64,000 nucleotides of DNA from Branchipolynoe longqiensis (GCA_030323885.1 CM059190.1:102656483-102720482); one strand, 5' to 3'; counted from the first letter of the stretch, positions 32,436 through 43,020 are shown. Notes: generated by a model not told the origin, from the sequence alone. Program-made: numbers and translations.

Positions 32436-33238
32436 ACAAATATACATCAAATGCAATCTTGACTGCAATACCACGGCACTTGAGCCAAGAACGCATGTTT
32501 CCTTGTCGTCTGCGCAAGAATTATGTGTAAACAAAGTTGCGTAGGGTGGCATTATTTGCCCGCTAGACACCCGGTAGGATGTAAGACAGGCCCTCATACG
32601 AGAGAGTTACCACTTAGTCCCCCCCCCCCCCCCCCCCCCCTACATTTTTAGGTGTCAGTCTGAGAGTTACTGCGCGATATTATTTCACTCACACCTCCAA
32701 CGGCCGACTTGAGGATGACATGGCGACTTGTGTAGTTTGTTGATAGTGCGCAGACTCGGCCGGAAGCCTTCTCTGCGCATGACAGCCATATTAATCATGG
32801 TGGCGCTTTGTTTAGTTTGTGCTTATACATCATGGCGGCGGCTGACGGCCGGGGTTGCCGCGAGATGGCGATATATATGACGCGCTGCACCCTGGGTCCT
32901 TATGGGATCGCCTTCAAACAGATAACTGCGCGATTAAGAAATAAAAACAACCAGAACAAAAAATATTCCAAAATTAACAAGAAAAATATAAACCAGGAAG
33001 AAAAACACCCACCTACAAAAAATCTAATGTTAGGACAACGCGTCGCTGCATTACTCACGCGTTAATATTTACTTGAACATCGAACCCCGTCGTGGTGTGA
33101 TTTTCCAGCGTTCTTTTATTGCTATCTGTGTCCAAATCCACTTTGAGATTTATATTTTGCAGCATCATGTTTGACAAGCATTGTGCTGGTTACTGGACGT
33201 CGTAACCTATGTCTGGCCTACAAGGCCGGACTTTGCCT
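32436..33238. other. CpG-containing sequence, no gene confirmed
   Basis: Contains ATCATGGCGGCGGCTGACGG near 32830, where an 85-residue frame begins, and a second ATGGCG at 32863. The Met-rich, Ala-rich start followed by Lys/Asn-rich sequence has no recognised domain. A promoter or first exon is conceivable but not supported. Confidence 0.3.
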
Positions 33239-33240
33239 AT

Positions 33241-33434
33241 ACAGTAAAACCTCTCTAAATCGACCGACCATGGGACCGACTTTAAATGGTCCATTTAGGC
33301 AGCTGGTCGGTTTAGGGAGTTTTTTTTAGCATTACAATGGTATCGTATGGGCGATCGTTTGGGACCCAAATATAGCAATCGATATAGGGGAGTGGTCGAT
33401 CTGTGGATGTCGTCGGTTAGAAAGGTTTTACTGT
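33241..33434. mobile_element. pogo-type MITE, complete
   Basis: Ends ACAGTAAAACCTCTCTAAAT and, inverted, ACAGTAAAACCTTTCTAACC, flanked by TA on both sides. 194 bp. The interior has GGTCGGTTTAGGGAG and GGTCGATCTGTGGATG. Confidence 0.9.
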
Positions 33435-33473
33435 ATACAGAACATATATAGCGAAGGTCTGCCGAGCAAGACG

Positions 33474-33700
33474 GGATGGCCGAATCGGAAAGACCGTGGG
33501 ATGGTTTTCCTGTTGGTCCAAACATCAACTGATTCAATTCAATGACTCACTAAATTTATACTTGTGGCGATCTACCAGTATCAGGATAATATGACTGAGT
33601 AGGCTATCAGGTCATGCTTTTGGTCTTTCAGTACGGAAAGCACTGTAAAGTCACTATGACTATGAATGTATCCTGCCACAAGCCGGTATATACTAACAAA
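33474..33700 (+). mobile_element. SINE-A, degraded
   Basis: Head GGGATGGCCGAATCGGAAAG, then parts of the body (TATGACTGAGTAGGCTATCA, AAGTCACTATGAC). Confidence 0.7.
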
Positions 33701-33777
33701 CAAGAAAAGAAGCACATTCATCCTGTCATAAGACAAGACTGTCTCAGCCGATTCAGACCACCTTCAGATGTATGTTA

Positions 33778-34134
33778 TTAAAGTTGCTTAGTCCGATGAA
33801 AACATCAAATTTTCAAAACTAAAACAATTATCTACATTTGATTCTACATATCTAACTTAGATACGGGTGTCCTTATTAAGCATTTGTCATCACATATAAG
33901 GGAATACTGGGTCATTTGAATAGAATATGTTACTGTAGAAGCCTATGGTGTCAGAGTATTGGCAAGCTTGCCAAAATTAATTTAGCACGTTTGCACTGCA
34001 AATATATCAAAAGATAGCCATTTAAAATCAAAGTTACTACAAACTAAAGTAATGTAGATTATAATGATCAACCTAATATATTTATCTCAGAAAACTTACT
34101 GAAACTCAAAACCATCGGACTATGCAACTTTATT
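33778..34134. mobile_element. MITE-D, complete copy
   Basis: Ends TTAAAGTTGCTTAGTCCGAT and CATCGGACTATGCAACTTTA. 357 bp. Confidence 0.9.
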
Positions 34135-34244
34135 ATTGTTAAAGCTGTACAGGCTGATGAAATATCAACGTTTCAAAACCAAAACAATTATTTAGAGTTG
34201 ATTCTACACGTGGATCTAATTTAGATACCGATAAGCAGTTATTA

Positions 34245-34600
34245 GGGATGAAAGTGATCTCAGGCAAATCAAGCTGTGATTATTAGGTCTACAACGATGG
34301 CGAAATTCTGCGAAAGGATGGATTTCCCCCTATAGGATTAGCACTGTCAAGGAATTGCGGAAAAATGCCTGAAGTCAGGTTTCAATTATCTTTGTTGTGC
34401 CTATAGGCCTATTATCGCCCATACCCAGCACGTTGTTGTTAGGGTTTTATGTACTAGCAACATCCAAGTTCACATAAGAACGGGATTCGAACTAATCACC
34501 TGTCATATTCATCCCGATTCCTTCGCACCTTGTTTAACGTTAATTGGTAAATATAACAAATTGCGGAAATTCGCGAAAATGCGGAGATTTGTCATCTCTG
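34245..34600. mobile_element. MITE-C inside D5
   Basis: Ends GGGATGAAAGTGATCTC and, inverted, CAGAGATGACAAATCTCC. The host reads TTATTA on both sides, a possible target duplication. Interior GGATTAGCACTGTCAAGG and TATTATCGCCCATACCC match the other MITE-C copies. Confidence 0.85.
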
Positions 34601-34646
34601 ATTTATTAAGAATTTATCACGACATATAAGGGAATACCGAGTCAAT

Positions 34647-35425
34647 TTAAAGTTGCATAGTCCGATGGTTTTGAGTTTCTGTCATTTTTCTGAGATTAAT
34701 ATATTAATTTGATTGTTATAATCTACCTTACTTTAGTTTGAAGTAACTTTTATTTTAAATGGCCAACTTTTGAGATATTTGAAGTATAAACATGTCAAAT
34801 TAGTTTTGGCAAGCATGCCAAAACTTAGATAAAGGATTCACCCAGTACTTGCAGTACACTGGTGAAGACCAGCCTTATATAAAAACGGTCGAAAAATTGG
34901 GCTAATGAAATGAGTCTTCATGAGAGCCTAATTTCACAATCTAAGAAGCAACATTTATTCTGTGTATATGTCTTCATATTTCCCCGCTACCCTTGAGTTG
35001 AAAAATATAATAAAACATCTGCTTCAATAAGATTTAAAAGTGAAATCGATGGCATTCTATGGCCGCCATCTTGTCGTTTTGCATTCTCTCCCATTTCACC
35101 AACTCTGTGCCTATATATGTAGCCATTGATCCTGGAACCAGTTTCTAGCTCCTGTCCCATACTAAAGCTATTTTCGCCCATATTTACACTACGTTGTCGT
35201 TCACCCGTGTACTACATGTACAGGGTGAATCTTTTATCTAGCCAAAACTCTGACACCATAGGCTTCTGCAGTAACAGGTTCTATTAGATTGACTCATTAT
35301 TCCCTTCTCTATCGCAACAAATGCTTAATAAGTGCATTGGTAGCTAAATTAGATATGTTGAATTAAATCTAGATAATTGTTTTGGCTTTGAAAATTTGAT
35401 GATTCATCGGACTATGCAGCTTTAA
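34647..35425. mobile_element. MITE-D (D6) inside D5
   Basis: Ends AGTTGCATAGTCCGATGG and CATCGGACTATGCAGCT, inserted at TTAA. Other copies read GTCAATTTAATAGAAC uninterrupted at the same place. It contains element G. Confidence 0.85.
34826..35240. mobile_element. element G, 415 bp, 9-bp target duplication
   Basis: Termini TAGATAAAGGATTCACCC and, inverted, TAGATAAAAGATTCACCC, extending to about 41 bp with a few mismatches (GTACxTGxAGTACACxGGTGAA). The flanking GCCAAAACT is present on both sides (34817-34825 and 35241-35249) and once in uninterrupted MITE-D copies. A 9-bp duplication is typical of Mutator-like elements, but the ends are not recognised. No transposase. Confidence 0.9.
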
Positions 35426-35756
35426 TAGAACTTGTTATTGCAGAAGCCTGGTGTAACTAGTTTTGGCATGCTTGCTCAAATTAATTTGACATGTTTACAC
35501 TTCAAATATCTCAAAAGTTAGCCATTGAAAATATTAGAACAATCAAATTGATATATTAATCAAAGAAAAATGACAGTAACTCAAAACCATCGGACTATGC
35601 AACTTGAATAACAGGGCTGGCTTTGTCTAGCACCCTCCCGTTATCTACAAGTAACCCTGGGTTGCAAGAAACACCCCCAAAACTCCTTATTTCATTATTA
35701 CCGTATATGTCCCAATAGAAGCACATCCCCCATTTCAAGATTGAAAGCACACATAA

Positions 35757-35874
35757 ATTTACAATCATATTCAGACTGAATGCACATAAAATAAGAGAAT
35801 CCCACTTTATTTCAGAGGCACGACAAAAAACAATCAAAATTTATGATTATATTCAGACTGAATGCACATAAAAT
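35757..35874. repeat. partial tandem duplication of ~79 bp
   Basis: TATTCAGACTGAATGCACAT occurs at about 35768 and again at 35850, with CCCACTTTATTTCAGAGGCA between. That block returns at 37146, beyond the recombinase element. Confidence 0.85.
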
Positions 35875-36113
35875 GTGCATGCTAACGTAACAGTTGGGTT
35901 CGAACCCGGTCACGTGAGGTTTTGGCGGGAGTTTCAAGTTTGGCTCCTCCTGTAACCAGGCGGCGTAGTTCCACCGTTCCTGCTAGGCGGCGCCACCGGA
36001 GTAGGGGGCCGGGTTAGTTTGTTCATATTACGGTAGGTGGAGCCTGGTCGTTGTGTCGCTTTGACACCCCCTGCCTCCACCCCGCAAATTAATCATGTTA
36101 CGTTCACATGCAC

Positions 36114-37138
36114 AATTCACGGACGCGGAGACAGAAGTAGTATATAATGGTTCTTTATTCAATCAGATTCATGTAGTTCAATTCAGGAAAGCTCAAGTTT
36201 GGGTGCTAGTCTAAATGTTTATTCATTGCCCCGGGATCTCATTCCAGTTGATGTTAGCTGGGCTGGAACCGAACCCTCAACCAAGTAAGGAGAGGGTTTG
36301 GGGTCCGGAGGTGATTTGGGCTGGGGGGGTGTAGGTGTGCACGGAGGCTGAGGTCCAGGACCCCAGCGCCATGATGTCTCCCAGGGATGCACCCGATGCA
36401 GCACACACCTGTGCCCCTCCTCTCCTGAGGCTGTGTAATATGTAGTGGGCAGCCTGGGGGTTCCCAGTGGCAGCGAGGGCCATCCTGAGTGCTCCCAGGA
36501 GAGCTGCTGGGAGAAGGGCCACCCCCCACCTCCTGCCCCCTCCGGCCGCTATGAAGGAGGGGCTGACGGGGGTGTGGCCATTGGTAGGCAACGTAGGCTA
36601 CCCATGCCGAGGGTGGGAAGCACATAGATCCAGGGATGTTGGGGACTATCACCCGGTAGGCCTAACCCGGCCTCCACCTGGTCTTAGTGGAGTGGACTGT
36701 GATCATGAGTCCAAATGGGCCAGGGAGGATGTCGCTTGCCAGCAGGGCGTGGCCCGGGTCATCCCAGGCTTCTGTGTGTAGTAGGGTCCCCTGGCAGAGG
36801 AGGGTGTGGTACCCTATCACGAGGCCTGCTGTGAGTACACATGCTGTGGGTCCTGCTGTTGATAGGTACCCAATGGTTCGCTGTAAGTCTTGTGGGGTGA
36901 GGGGTGAGGCCTGACGTGGCTTGTGCATGGCGAGTCATTGCACACCTTGCTTCATCAGGCTGACTGGGTACGTGCTGAAGGCTGATAAGTCACCTCCAAA
37001 CAACTGTACTCAGGTTTTGGAGCCGTGTGCCGATGACACAGGCGTCCCTCTGCACATCCTTTATGGCATACTGGTCGGCTCCACTAATAAATAATAAAGA
37101 ACCATTATATACTACTTCTGTCTCCGCCTCTGTGAATT
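36114..37138 (-). mobile_element. tyrosine-recombinase element with 46-bp inverted repeats
   Basis: 36114-36159 and 37093-37138 are inverted repeats (44/46 identical; core GAGACAGAAGTAGTATATAA). Between them lies only a degraded tyrosine recombinase on the minus strand. DIRS-type retrotransposons encode such a recombinase at their 3' end and have inverted terminal repeats. The reverse transcriptase and gag parts expected of DIRS are absent, so this is a deletion derivative, a non-autonomous relative or another recombinase element. Confidence 0.75.
36277..37050 (-). pseudogene. DIRS-like tyrosine recombinase, broken
   Basis: Minus-strand frames give the core-binding part (QLFGGDLSAFSTYPVSLM), a region resembling LTPQDLQRTIGYLS and GYHTLLCQGTLL, the hairpin Lys in STKTRW, then YRVIVPNIPGSMC, the HSLRRGGA box (His 36433-36435, Arg 36424-36426), and GSWTSASVHTY with Trp and the nucleophile Tyr (36331-36333). 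These are the R-K-H-R-W-Y signatures of tyrosine recombinases, except that the first Arg position appears as Cys. Lesions are a TGA just upstream of MHKPRQ, a TAG after TRWRPG near 36660, and a frame change near 36535. Not functional as read. Confidence 0.8.
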
Positions 37139-37461
37139 AAGACAATCCCACTTTATTTCAGAGGCACGACAAAAACAAATCCATGAAATTCTTTAACTTT
37201 GAATAGACGCGCATCCATCTGTCTGCACTCACGCAGTCGCGTCTATTGGGACATATACAGTATTATTATTCTCTATTATATTATATATTATGATTATTAC
37301 ATTATTGTGCTATTTTATAGTATTATGTTATTTTATATTATTTTATTACATATTTGTTTTAATTATTTCATGCCGCCTCTCTGCTTGGCCCTCAAAACAA
37401 ACTTGTTTCTGCCACTCCAACTACTGTATTTGGACAAATTACTCAATAATTATTGCTTTTT

Positions 37462-37640
37462 GGCGTTTTATGGCCTGGCAACATCTAAGGGCATCTACAA
37501 AAATGATCTGGTTATTGTTCCTCGTTGTATGAGTTCCCGTGTTCATGAACATTCAGTGCGGACAAACAGCTGTAAGGACGGAAATAATATCTCCCAATGG
37601 GACAGCACTAGGTGTTGTTAGGACGTTAAACTCCCAACAA
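37462..37640 (-). mobile_element. SINE-A remnant
   Basis: TGGCCTGGCAACATCTAAGG near 37470 and ACGTTAAACTCCCAACAAAC near 37622, with divergent sequence between. Confidence 0.5.
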
Positions 37641-37715
37641 ACAAACTGAGTGGGAGGCCCCACTGGCTTGAGAATGGAATCTGACACATCAATCTTTAAT
37701 CTTAATTAATACTGC

Positions 37716-38271
37716 ATAATCCGAAGAAAGAATCAAATTTTCGAAACCGAAGCACTTACCTACAAAATTAACGAATGTATTTTTGGGTAAATAATGAAAT
37801 AATAAAACAATTGTCAGAAACTCAAAACCAGCAGGTTATATATACTTTGATTTCGATTTAGTATTTCATTTTATGCAGTAACAAATGCTTAATAAGCGCA
37901 TCACTATCTAAGTTGTTTGTTTGAGTTTTACCTCCTGGAAACATCTAAGGTCATATCAGTACGGGTACTGACTTGTGACAGTGCGCGCTTATGGCGACTT
38001 TATAGTGCTGCCCCACTGGGAAATCAGGCCACCGGCACCATGACCCGATATCCCACTCAGTCACACTATCCTGAACTAACACGTCCTTGCCATATCCTAT
38101 TAATGCCAAGCACCTGGCTAGGAAGCGACAAGTATCAATTCCAAAGTCATTGGTTTGACTCGACTGGGAATCGAACCTTCCGCACGTGAGACCCACGCTC
38201 TACTAATTAGGCCACAGTCTCCTGAATATGTAGAACCATTTGATGCTTTCATCGTATTATGCAGCTTTAAT
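37716..38271. mobile_element. MITE-D hosting a SINE-A
   Basis: ACTGCATAATCCGAAGAAAG at the left and GTATTATGCAGCTTTAA at the right. The minus-strand SINE-A occupies 37915-38221. Confidence 0.8.
37915..38221 (-). mobile_element. SINE-A, full length
   Basis: Tail and body from GAGTTTTACCTCCTGGAAAC to a tRNA-like head (reverse strand GGCCTAATTAGTAGAGCGTG, GGTTCGATTCCCAGTCGAG). Confidence 0.85.
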
Positions 38272-38539
38272 ATATTAAAGGAGTACATGTTGTAATCACG
38301 CGACCTGACCCTTAATTAAGAATATCCGATTGTGTTCCCCTCCCTCCACCCCCCCCCCCCCACTCCATCCCCAATCTGCCCACTGTGAGGCATCGCTCAC
38401 GGAGGTGTGCGAGTCAACCTGTGCGCATGCGCGCGTGTATTGGCGGATGACGTCAGTTCCGGTTACAACTTAGACGACGTGAGACCCATATGTTGAACAC
38501 TTATCCCCTTACAGGGACAGCTGCCTCTTCCTAAGCTTG

Positions 38540-39240
38540 TTTGTTGGGGTTTTACGTCCTGGCAACATCTAGTTATAATATCAGGATGGGTACCGACTTG
38601 TGACAATGTACACTCATGGAAACTTAGGTAATGTCTCCCAGTAAAGCTACGATTCCTTATACACGGTATGCGGCATGTGAATGGGAGGATTCCTTCTACG
38701 CGGTATGCGGCATGCATCTCCCCACCAACACCACTACCATATGTTTCCCCTCCGCACCCCTGTGTGTGACCGTTCCGTAATGATCAGTCGCCTCTCGTCT
38801 AAAACTAATGGACCGTGCATGTTTAGCAGTTGTCATATGGCCACATGGCACATGCCGCACCGATCGCTACAGGGACCGATCAAGTTGCCGCATTCGCATT
38901 CACATACTGCGTGTAAGGAATGTAGCCCATTGACTTCAAGGCGTTTAGATTTTTTGCCGCATTCGCATTCCGTGTGTAAGGAATCTTAGCTTAAGGCAGC
39001 ACTATAAATTTGCCATGAGCGTGTACTGTCAGAAGTCGGTACCTGCCCAATATTATCTTATTTGTTGGTATGACTCAAAGGCTCAACAAACAGTGGGAGA
39101 CCAAGCCGCCAGTACCAGGACCCAATATCCCACTCAGTCACATTATCTTGATATCGAGCTAACTAGTCCTTGCATTATCCTAGTAATGCCGAGCGCTGTG
39201 CAAGTATCAATTTTGTAAAGTTATTTGTTTGGCTTGGTTG
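38540..39240. mobile_element. two SINE-A pieces around a MITE-Q
   Basis: A minus-strand tail/body (38545-38641) and, after the MITE, a plus-strand GCAGCACTATAAATTTGCC piece (38995-39055), then a rearranged minus-strand piece to about 39235. Breakpoints are unclear. Confidence 0.6.
38645..38991. mobile_element. MITE-Q, TAA target duplication
   Basis: Ends AGCTACGATTCCTTATACAC and, inverted, AGCTAAGATTCCTTACACAC, flanked by TAA on both sides. Subterminal GCGGCATTCGCATTC-like repeats match the larger MITE-Q at 58949-59684. Confidence 0.85.
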
Positions 39241-39971
39241 AGATATTTGAAGTGTAAACGTGCTACGTTAATTATAGGCTTCAGCACTAACTGGTTGTAT
39301 TAAATCGATTTAGCATATCGTACTATGTCGCAAAAAGCAATGAATAAACGCACCAGTATTTAAATTGGATAATTATGTACAAGTAAATCTAGATAAGTGT
39401 TTTGGTTTTCAAATGTTGATCCTTTCATCAGACATGCAGTTTTAATTTTCAAAACTGATTTTTTTTTTTAAATATTGATTATCACAGTATGGACCTTACA
39501 CTTTCATGAATTATTAATTTAGTATAAAAATCTCAATAGGTTATTATTTAAATTTGTGTCTGTGTTTGCCATTCAGCCAACTTACCGAGTCGCGGGATAT
39601 TTAAATCTCCTTTTTTCACCCTTTTTTTCGATAGTCGAATCACCACACATATTATTACTGTTCTAGGAATACTGGAAGCCCCCCCCCCTCCGCCAACACC
39701 CCCCCCCCTACAAGCCCACGCCCCATCTACCTGTAACTAAGCACACACTGACTTTAAAACAAAGATGAATTGTTGCCGCACGAAAAGCAGGTGTCGTGTT
39801 TTCCCGCCTAAACCAACCGAATGTCGGCTGCGATAACGGATTACATCCGGGACACCGCTTCAGCATCACGTCATCATCCATCTCCACTCACGGAGGCAAG
39901 AAAAGCGCCGCCGGAAGTTAACTTTGCAGGCGCCCCCTTTTATCAACTGTTTGTTGATAAGAAAGTTAAAT

Positions 39972-40608
39972 GTTGGTTGGTTGGTTGTTGGAGCTTTACG
40001 TCCTGACATCTAACTTCATAAAGTGTGGTGTTCTCTGTGGCGGAGTGGTTAGAGTGTGTGACTTTTTTCTAGGTCGGACTCCTAATCCGAAGGTCGGTGC
40101 TTTGATTCCCCGTGCCCCCATCTCTGCCAATTTGGATTTCCACCACTGTGTATAACTTACAGTGTCATCAAAGGCCGGTTGCTCTCATACCATGTCTATG
40201 TGGTGTGGGAGCTTAAAAATCCCTTGGGTCGGTAAAAGTGTAGGCTCGGGCTTTCAATCAACAAACTGTCTAATGGTGAAAACAAGTCTATTCAGACTTA
40301 TCCATGACAGGCAGTATAAATCTTCAAGAAAATATCAGGACAGGTACAGACTTATGACAGTGCGCACTCATGGTGACTTTAGAGTGCTGCCCCACTGGGA
40401 GATCAGGCCGTCAGCACCATGACACAATATCTCACTTAGTCACATTATCCTGACCCTGAGCTAACCAGTCCTTGCCCTATCCTATTAATGCCAAGTGCCA
40501 GGCTAAGAAGTGACAAGTATCAATTTCATAAGTCATTGGTTTGACTCGACTGGGAAACAAACTCCCGATTTCCAACATGCGAGGGCTGTGCTCTACCAAT
40601 TCAGCCAC
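39972..40608 (-). mobile_element. SINE-A split by a SINE-Ser
   Basis: SINE-A tail at 39972-40021 (GTTGGAGCTTTACGTCCTG), body and head resume at 40328-40608. The SINE-Ser lies between in the opposite orientation. Confidence 0.85.
40022..40327 (+). mobile_element. SINE-Ser, full length
   Basis: Head GTTCTCTGTGGCGGAGTGGT, CTAATCCGAAGGTCGGTGC and TTTGATTCCCC, which is tRNA-Ser-like. Body GGTTGCTCTCATACCATGTC, tail TATAAATCTTCAAGAAAA. Confidence 0.88.
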
Positions 40609-40682
40609 CGATTAAATGGGGGACATTAACTGATTAACGTCGAAAGGATAGCCGATAATGAATGTGCTTACGGTTATATATT

Positions 40683-40850
40683 GTTTGTTGAGGCTTTAAG
40701 TCCTAGCAACATATAAGGTAATATCAGGGCAGGTACCGACTTGTGACACTGTATAGTCATGGCAACTTTATAGTTCTGCCCCACTCACTGGGATAACCGA
40801 ATAAGTTGCACGCTTCGATGATTTTGAGTATGGGTCATTTTCTGAGATAA
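40683..40850 (-). mobile_element. SINE-A tail fragment and MITE-D start at the gap
   Basis: TAAGTCCTAGCAACATATAAGG to TTCTGCCCCACT, then AAGTTGCACGCTTCGATGAT of a MITE-D which is cut by the gap. Confidence 0.65.
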
Positions 40851-41350
40851 NNNNNNNNNNNNNNNNNNNNNNNNNNNNNNNNNNNNNNNNNNNNNNNNNN
40901 NNNNNNNNNNNNNNNNNNNNNNNNNNNNNNNNNNNNNNNNNNNNNNNNNNNNNNNNNNNNNNNNNNNNNNNNNNNNNNNNNNNNNNNNNNNNNNNNNNNN
41001 NNNNNNNNNNNNNNNNNNNNNNNNNNNNNNNNNNNNNNNNNNNNNNNNNNNNNNNNNNNNNNNNNNNNNNNNNNNNNNNNNNNNNNNNNNNNNNNNNNNN
41101 NNNNNNNNNNNNNNNNNNNNNNNNNNNNNNNNNNNNNNNNNNNNNNNNNNNNNNNNNNNNNNNNNNNNNNNNNNNNNNNNNNNNNNNNNNNNNNNNNNNN
41201 NNNNNNNNNNNNNNNNNNNNNNNNNNNNNNNNNNNNNNNNNNNNNNNNNNNNNNNNNNNNNNNNNNNNNNNNNNNNNNNNNNNNNNNNNNNNNNNNNNNN
41301 NNNNNNNNNNNNNNNNNNNNNNNNNNNNNNNNNNNNNNNNNNNNNNNNNN
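40851..41350. other. assembly gap of 500 N
   Basis: The same arbitrary length as the first gap. The right side begins inside a minisatellite. Confidence 1.
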
Positions 41351-41359
41351 ATCAAACCC

Positions 41360-42620
41360 AATCTAGATACATCCCACTATGTCTAGATCCAGAAATGCAT
41401 CTAGATCCACAACTACACATCTAGATCCACAACTACACATCTAGATCCACAAGTACACATATAGATCCACACATGGATCAATCCTAACCTCTATAGATTC
41501 AGCCCATATCAGATTCATCCAGATCCCATCAAGATCCACAAAACCCTTTCATTCGAGTGCATTTCTATCCCATCTAGATCCTTTCACACTTCATACAGAA
41601 CCATCCCCATAGCCTAGATCTAAACATCTAGATCCACTCACGCAGCCTAGCTCTACACATCTAGATCCACTCTCACTCAATATCGATCCACCCCCACACA
41701 ACTAGCCCGGCTTATCTAGATCGACCCCATACATATCCACCCTCAGTCCAGCTCATCTACATCAACTCTCACTCCAAATAGATCCACACTCACCCTGCCT
41801 AGCTCTGCATATCTAGATCCCCTCCGACTTCATTTAAATCCATGCCTGTCTAGCTCTGCATATCTAGATCCACTCCCATTCCATATAGATCCGCATACTC
41901 CACATAGATCAACACAGCCAACCACAATACGTCTAGCTCCACCACATCCCTTCTAGATCGAACCAGTCCAAGTAATCCACCCCCCATGTAGATCCACCCA
42001 GTTTAGCCTCGCAACGCACCATCTCTGCCAATTTGGATTTCCACTGCTGTCTATAACTTACAGCGTCATCAAAGGCCAGTTCCTCTTATACCATGTCTAT
42101 GTGGTGTGGGAGGGAGAAAAATCCCATGGGTTGGTAAAAGTGTAGGCTCGGGCTGTCTATCGACAAACTGTCTAATGGTGAAAACAAGACTATTCAGACT
42201 TATCTATGATAGGCAGTATAAATCTTCAAGAAAAAAATCTAGATCCACTTCCACTCCATATATATCTACACACAGCCTAGTTCCACCCCATCCATTCTAG
42301 ATCCACCCTATCCCATCTAGATCGCCATACCCCATCTAGATCCACCCCGTCCTGTCTAGATCCACCCCACCCCATCTAGATCCACCCTGTCCTGCCTAGA
42401 TCCACCCCATCCCATCTAGATCCACCCCGTCCTGTCTAGATCCACCACACCCCATCTAGATCCACCCCGTCCTGTCTAGATCCACCACACCCCATCTAGA
42501 TCCACCCCGTCCTGTCTAGATCCACCCCACCCCATCTGGATCCACCCCGTCCTGTCTAGATCCACCCCACCCCATCTATATCCACCCGTCCTTTCTAGCT
42601 CGATTCCCACCTGTCTAGAT
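41360..42620. repeat. TCTAGATCCACCCCATCC minisatellite
   Basis: A ~20-bp unit, degenerate at the left and regular at 42295-42600 (alternating CATC and GTCCTG types gives a ~40-bp higher-order unit). Interrupted by a SINE-Ser fragment at 42024-42235. Confidence 0.95.
42024..42235 (+). mobile_element. SINE-Ser, 5' truncated, inside the minisatellite
   Basis: Starts at ATCTCTGCCAATTTGGATTT and ends with AAATCTTCAAGAAAAAAATC. Confidence 0.85.
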
Positions 42621-42639
42621 CGAGCCCGCCGCCCATCTT

Positions 42640-42860
42640 CCGCCGCTATGATCCCACCGGAAAACACCAGGGGGCGCTCCATCCCGCCGACCGGAAGCGG
42701 AACTGGCCGCACTGCGCACAAAGTGGCGGAAGTGGGGTGGTGGAAGGGGCGGGCGGCGCCACGACGGCACGCGCTGGTGTTCCACAGAGTGGCCAGACGC
42801 ACCGGAAACCAGCGCGCACGAACCGGAAGTAGCGACGGGACGCCCCCTGGAGGCCTGATG
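42640..42860. promoter_or_regulatory. GC-rich island with ETS- and CTCF-like motifs
   Basis: CpG-rich. ACCGGAAGC, CCGGAAGT and CACCGGAAAC-type ETS motifs occur several times. ACACCAGGGGGCGCT (42664-42678) is close to the CTCF core, and a second, inverted CCTCCAGGGGGCGT lies at 42840-42853. No exon is attached, so the function is an inference from motifs alone. Confidence 0.4.
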
Positions 42861-42892
42861 GCAAACGTAGGGAGTGCCTGTAATGGTAGCGG

Positions 42893-43020
42893 TGTGTGTG
42901 TGTGTGGGTGTGTATGTGTGTGAGCAAATAGGTGCACTTGTATGCACTTGTATGCCTGTGTGTCGGTATGCGCATGGATGTGTATGGATGAGTATGTAGC
43001 AGTATGTATGAGTGTCTAAG
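42893..43020. repeat. TG/GTAT-rich low complexity
   Basis: GTGTGTGTGTGGGTGTGTATG and GTATGAGTATG-type sequence. Confidence 0.8.

Larger units (their letters stand above)
34139..35610. mobile_element. MITE-D (D5) carrying three later insertions
   Basis: The left part 34139-34244 continues at 34601-34646 and finishes at 35426-35610. The joined blocks follow the order of intact MITE-D copies. It is interrupted by MITE-C (34245-34600) and by another MITE-D (34647-35425), which contains element G. Confidence 0.85.

Noticed and set aside
32808..33065. Possible first exon starting ATGGCGGCGGC
   Set aside because: No domain, no clear splice donor and Lys/Asn-rich tail; kept only as an uncertain region.
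36114..37138. Crypton (recombinase DNA transposon) identity
   Set aside because: Cryptons lack inverted terminal repeats, whereas this has a 46-bp pair; a DIRS-like origin fits better, though not proven.
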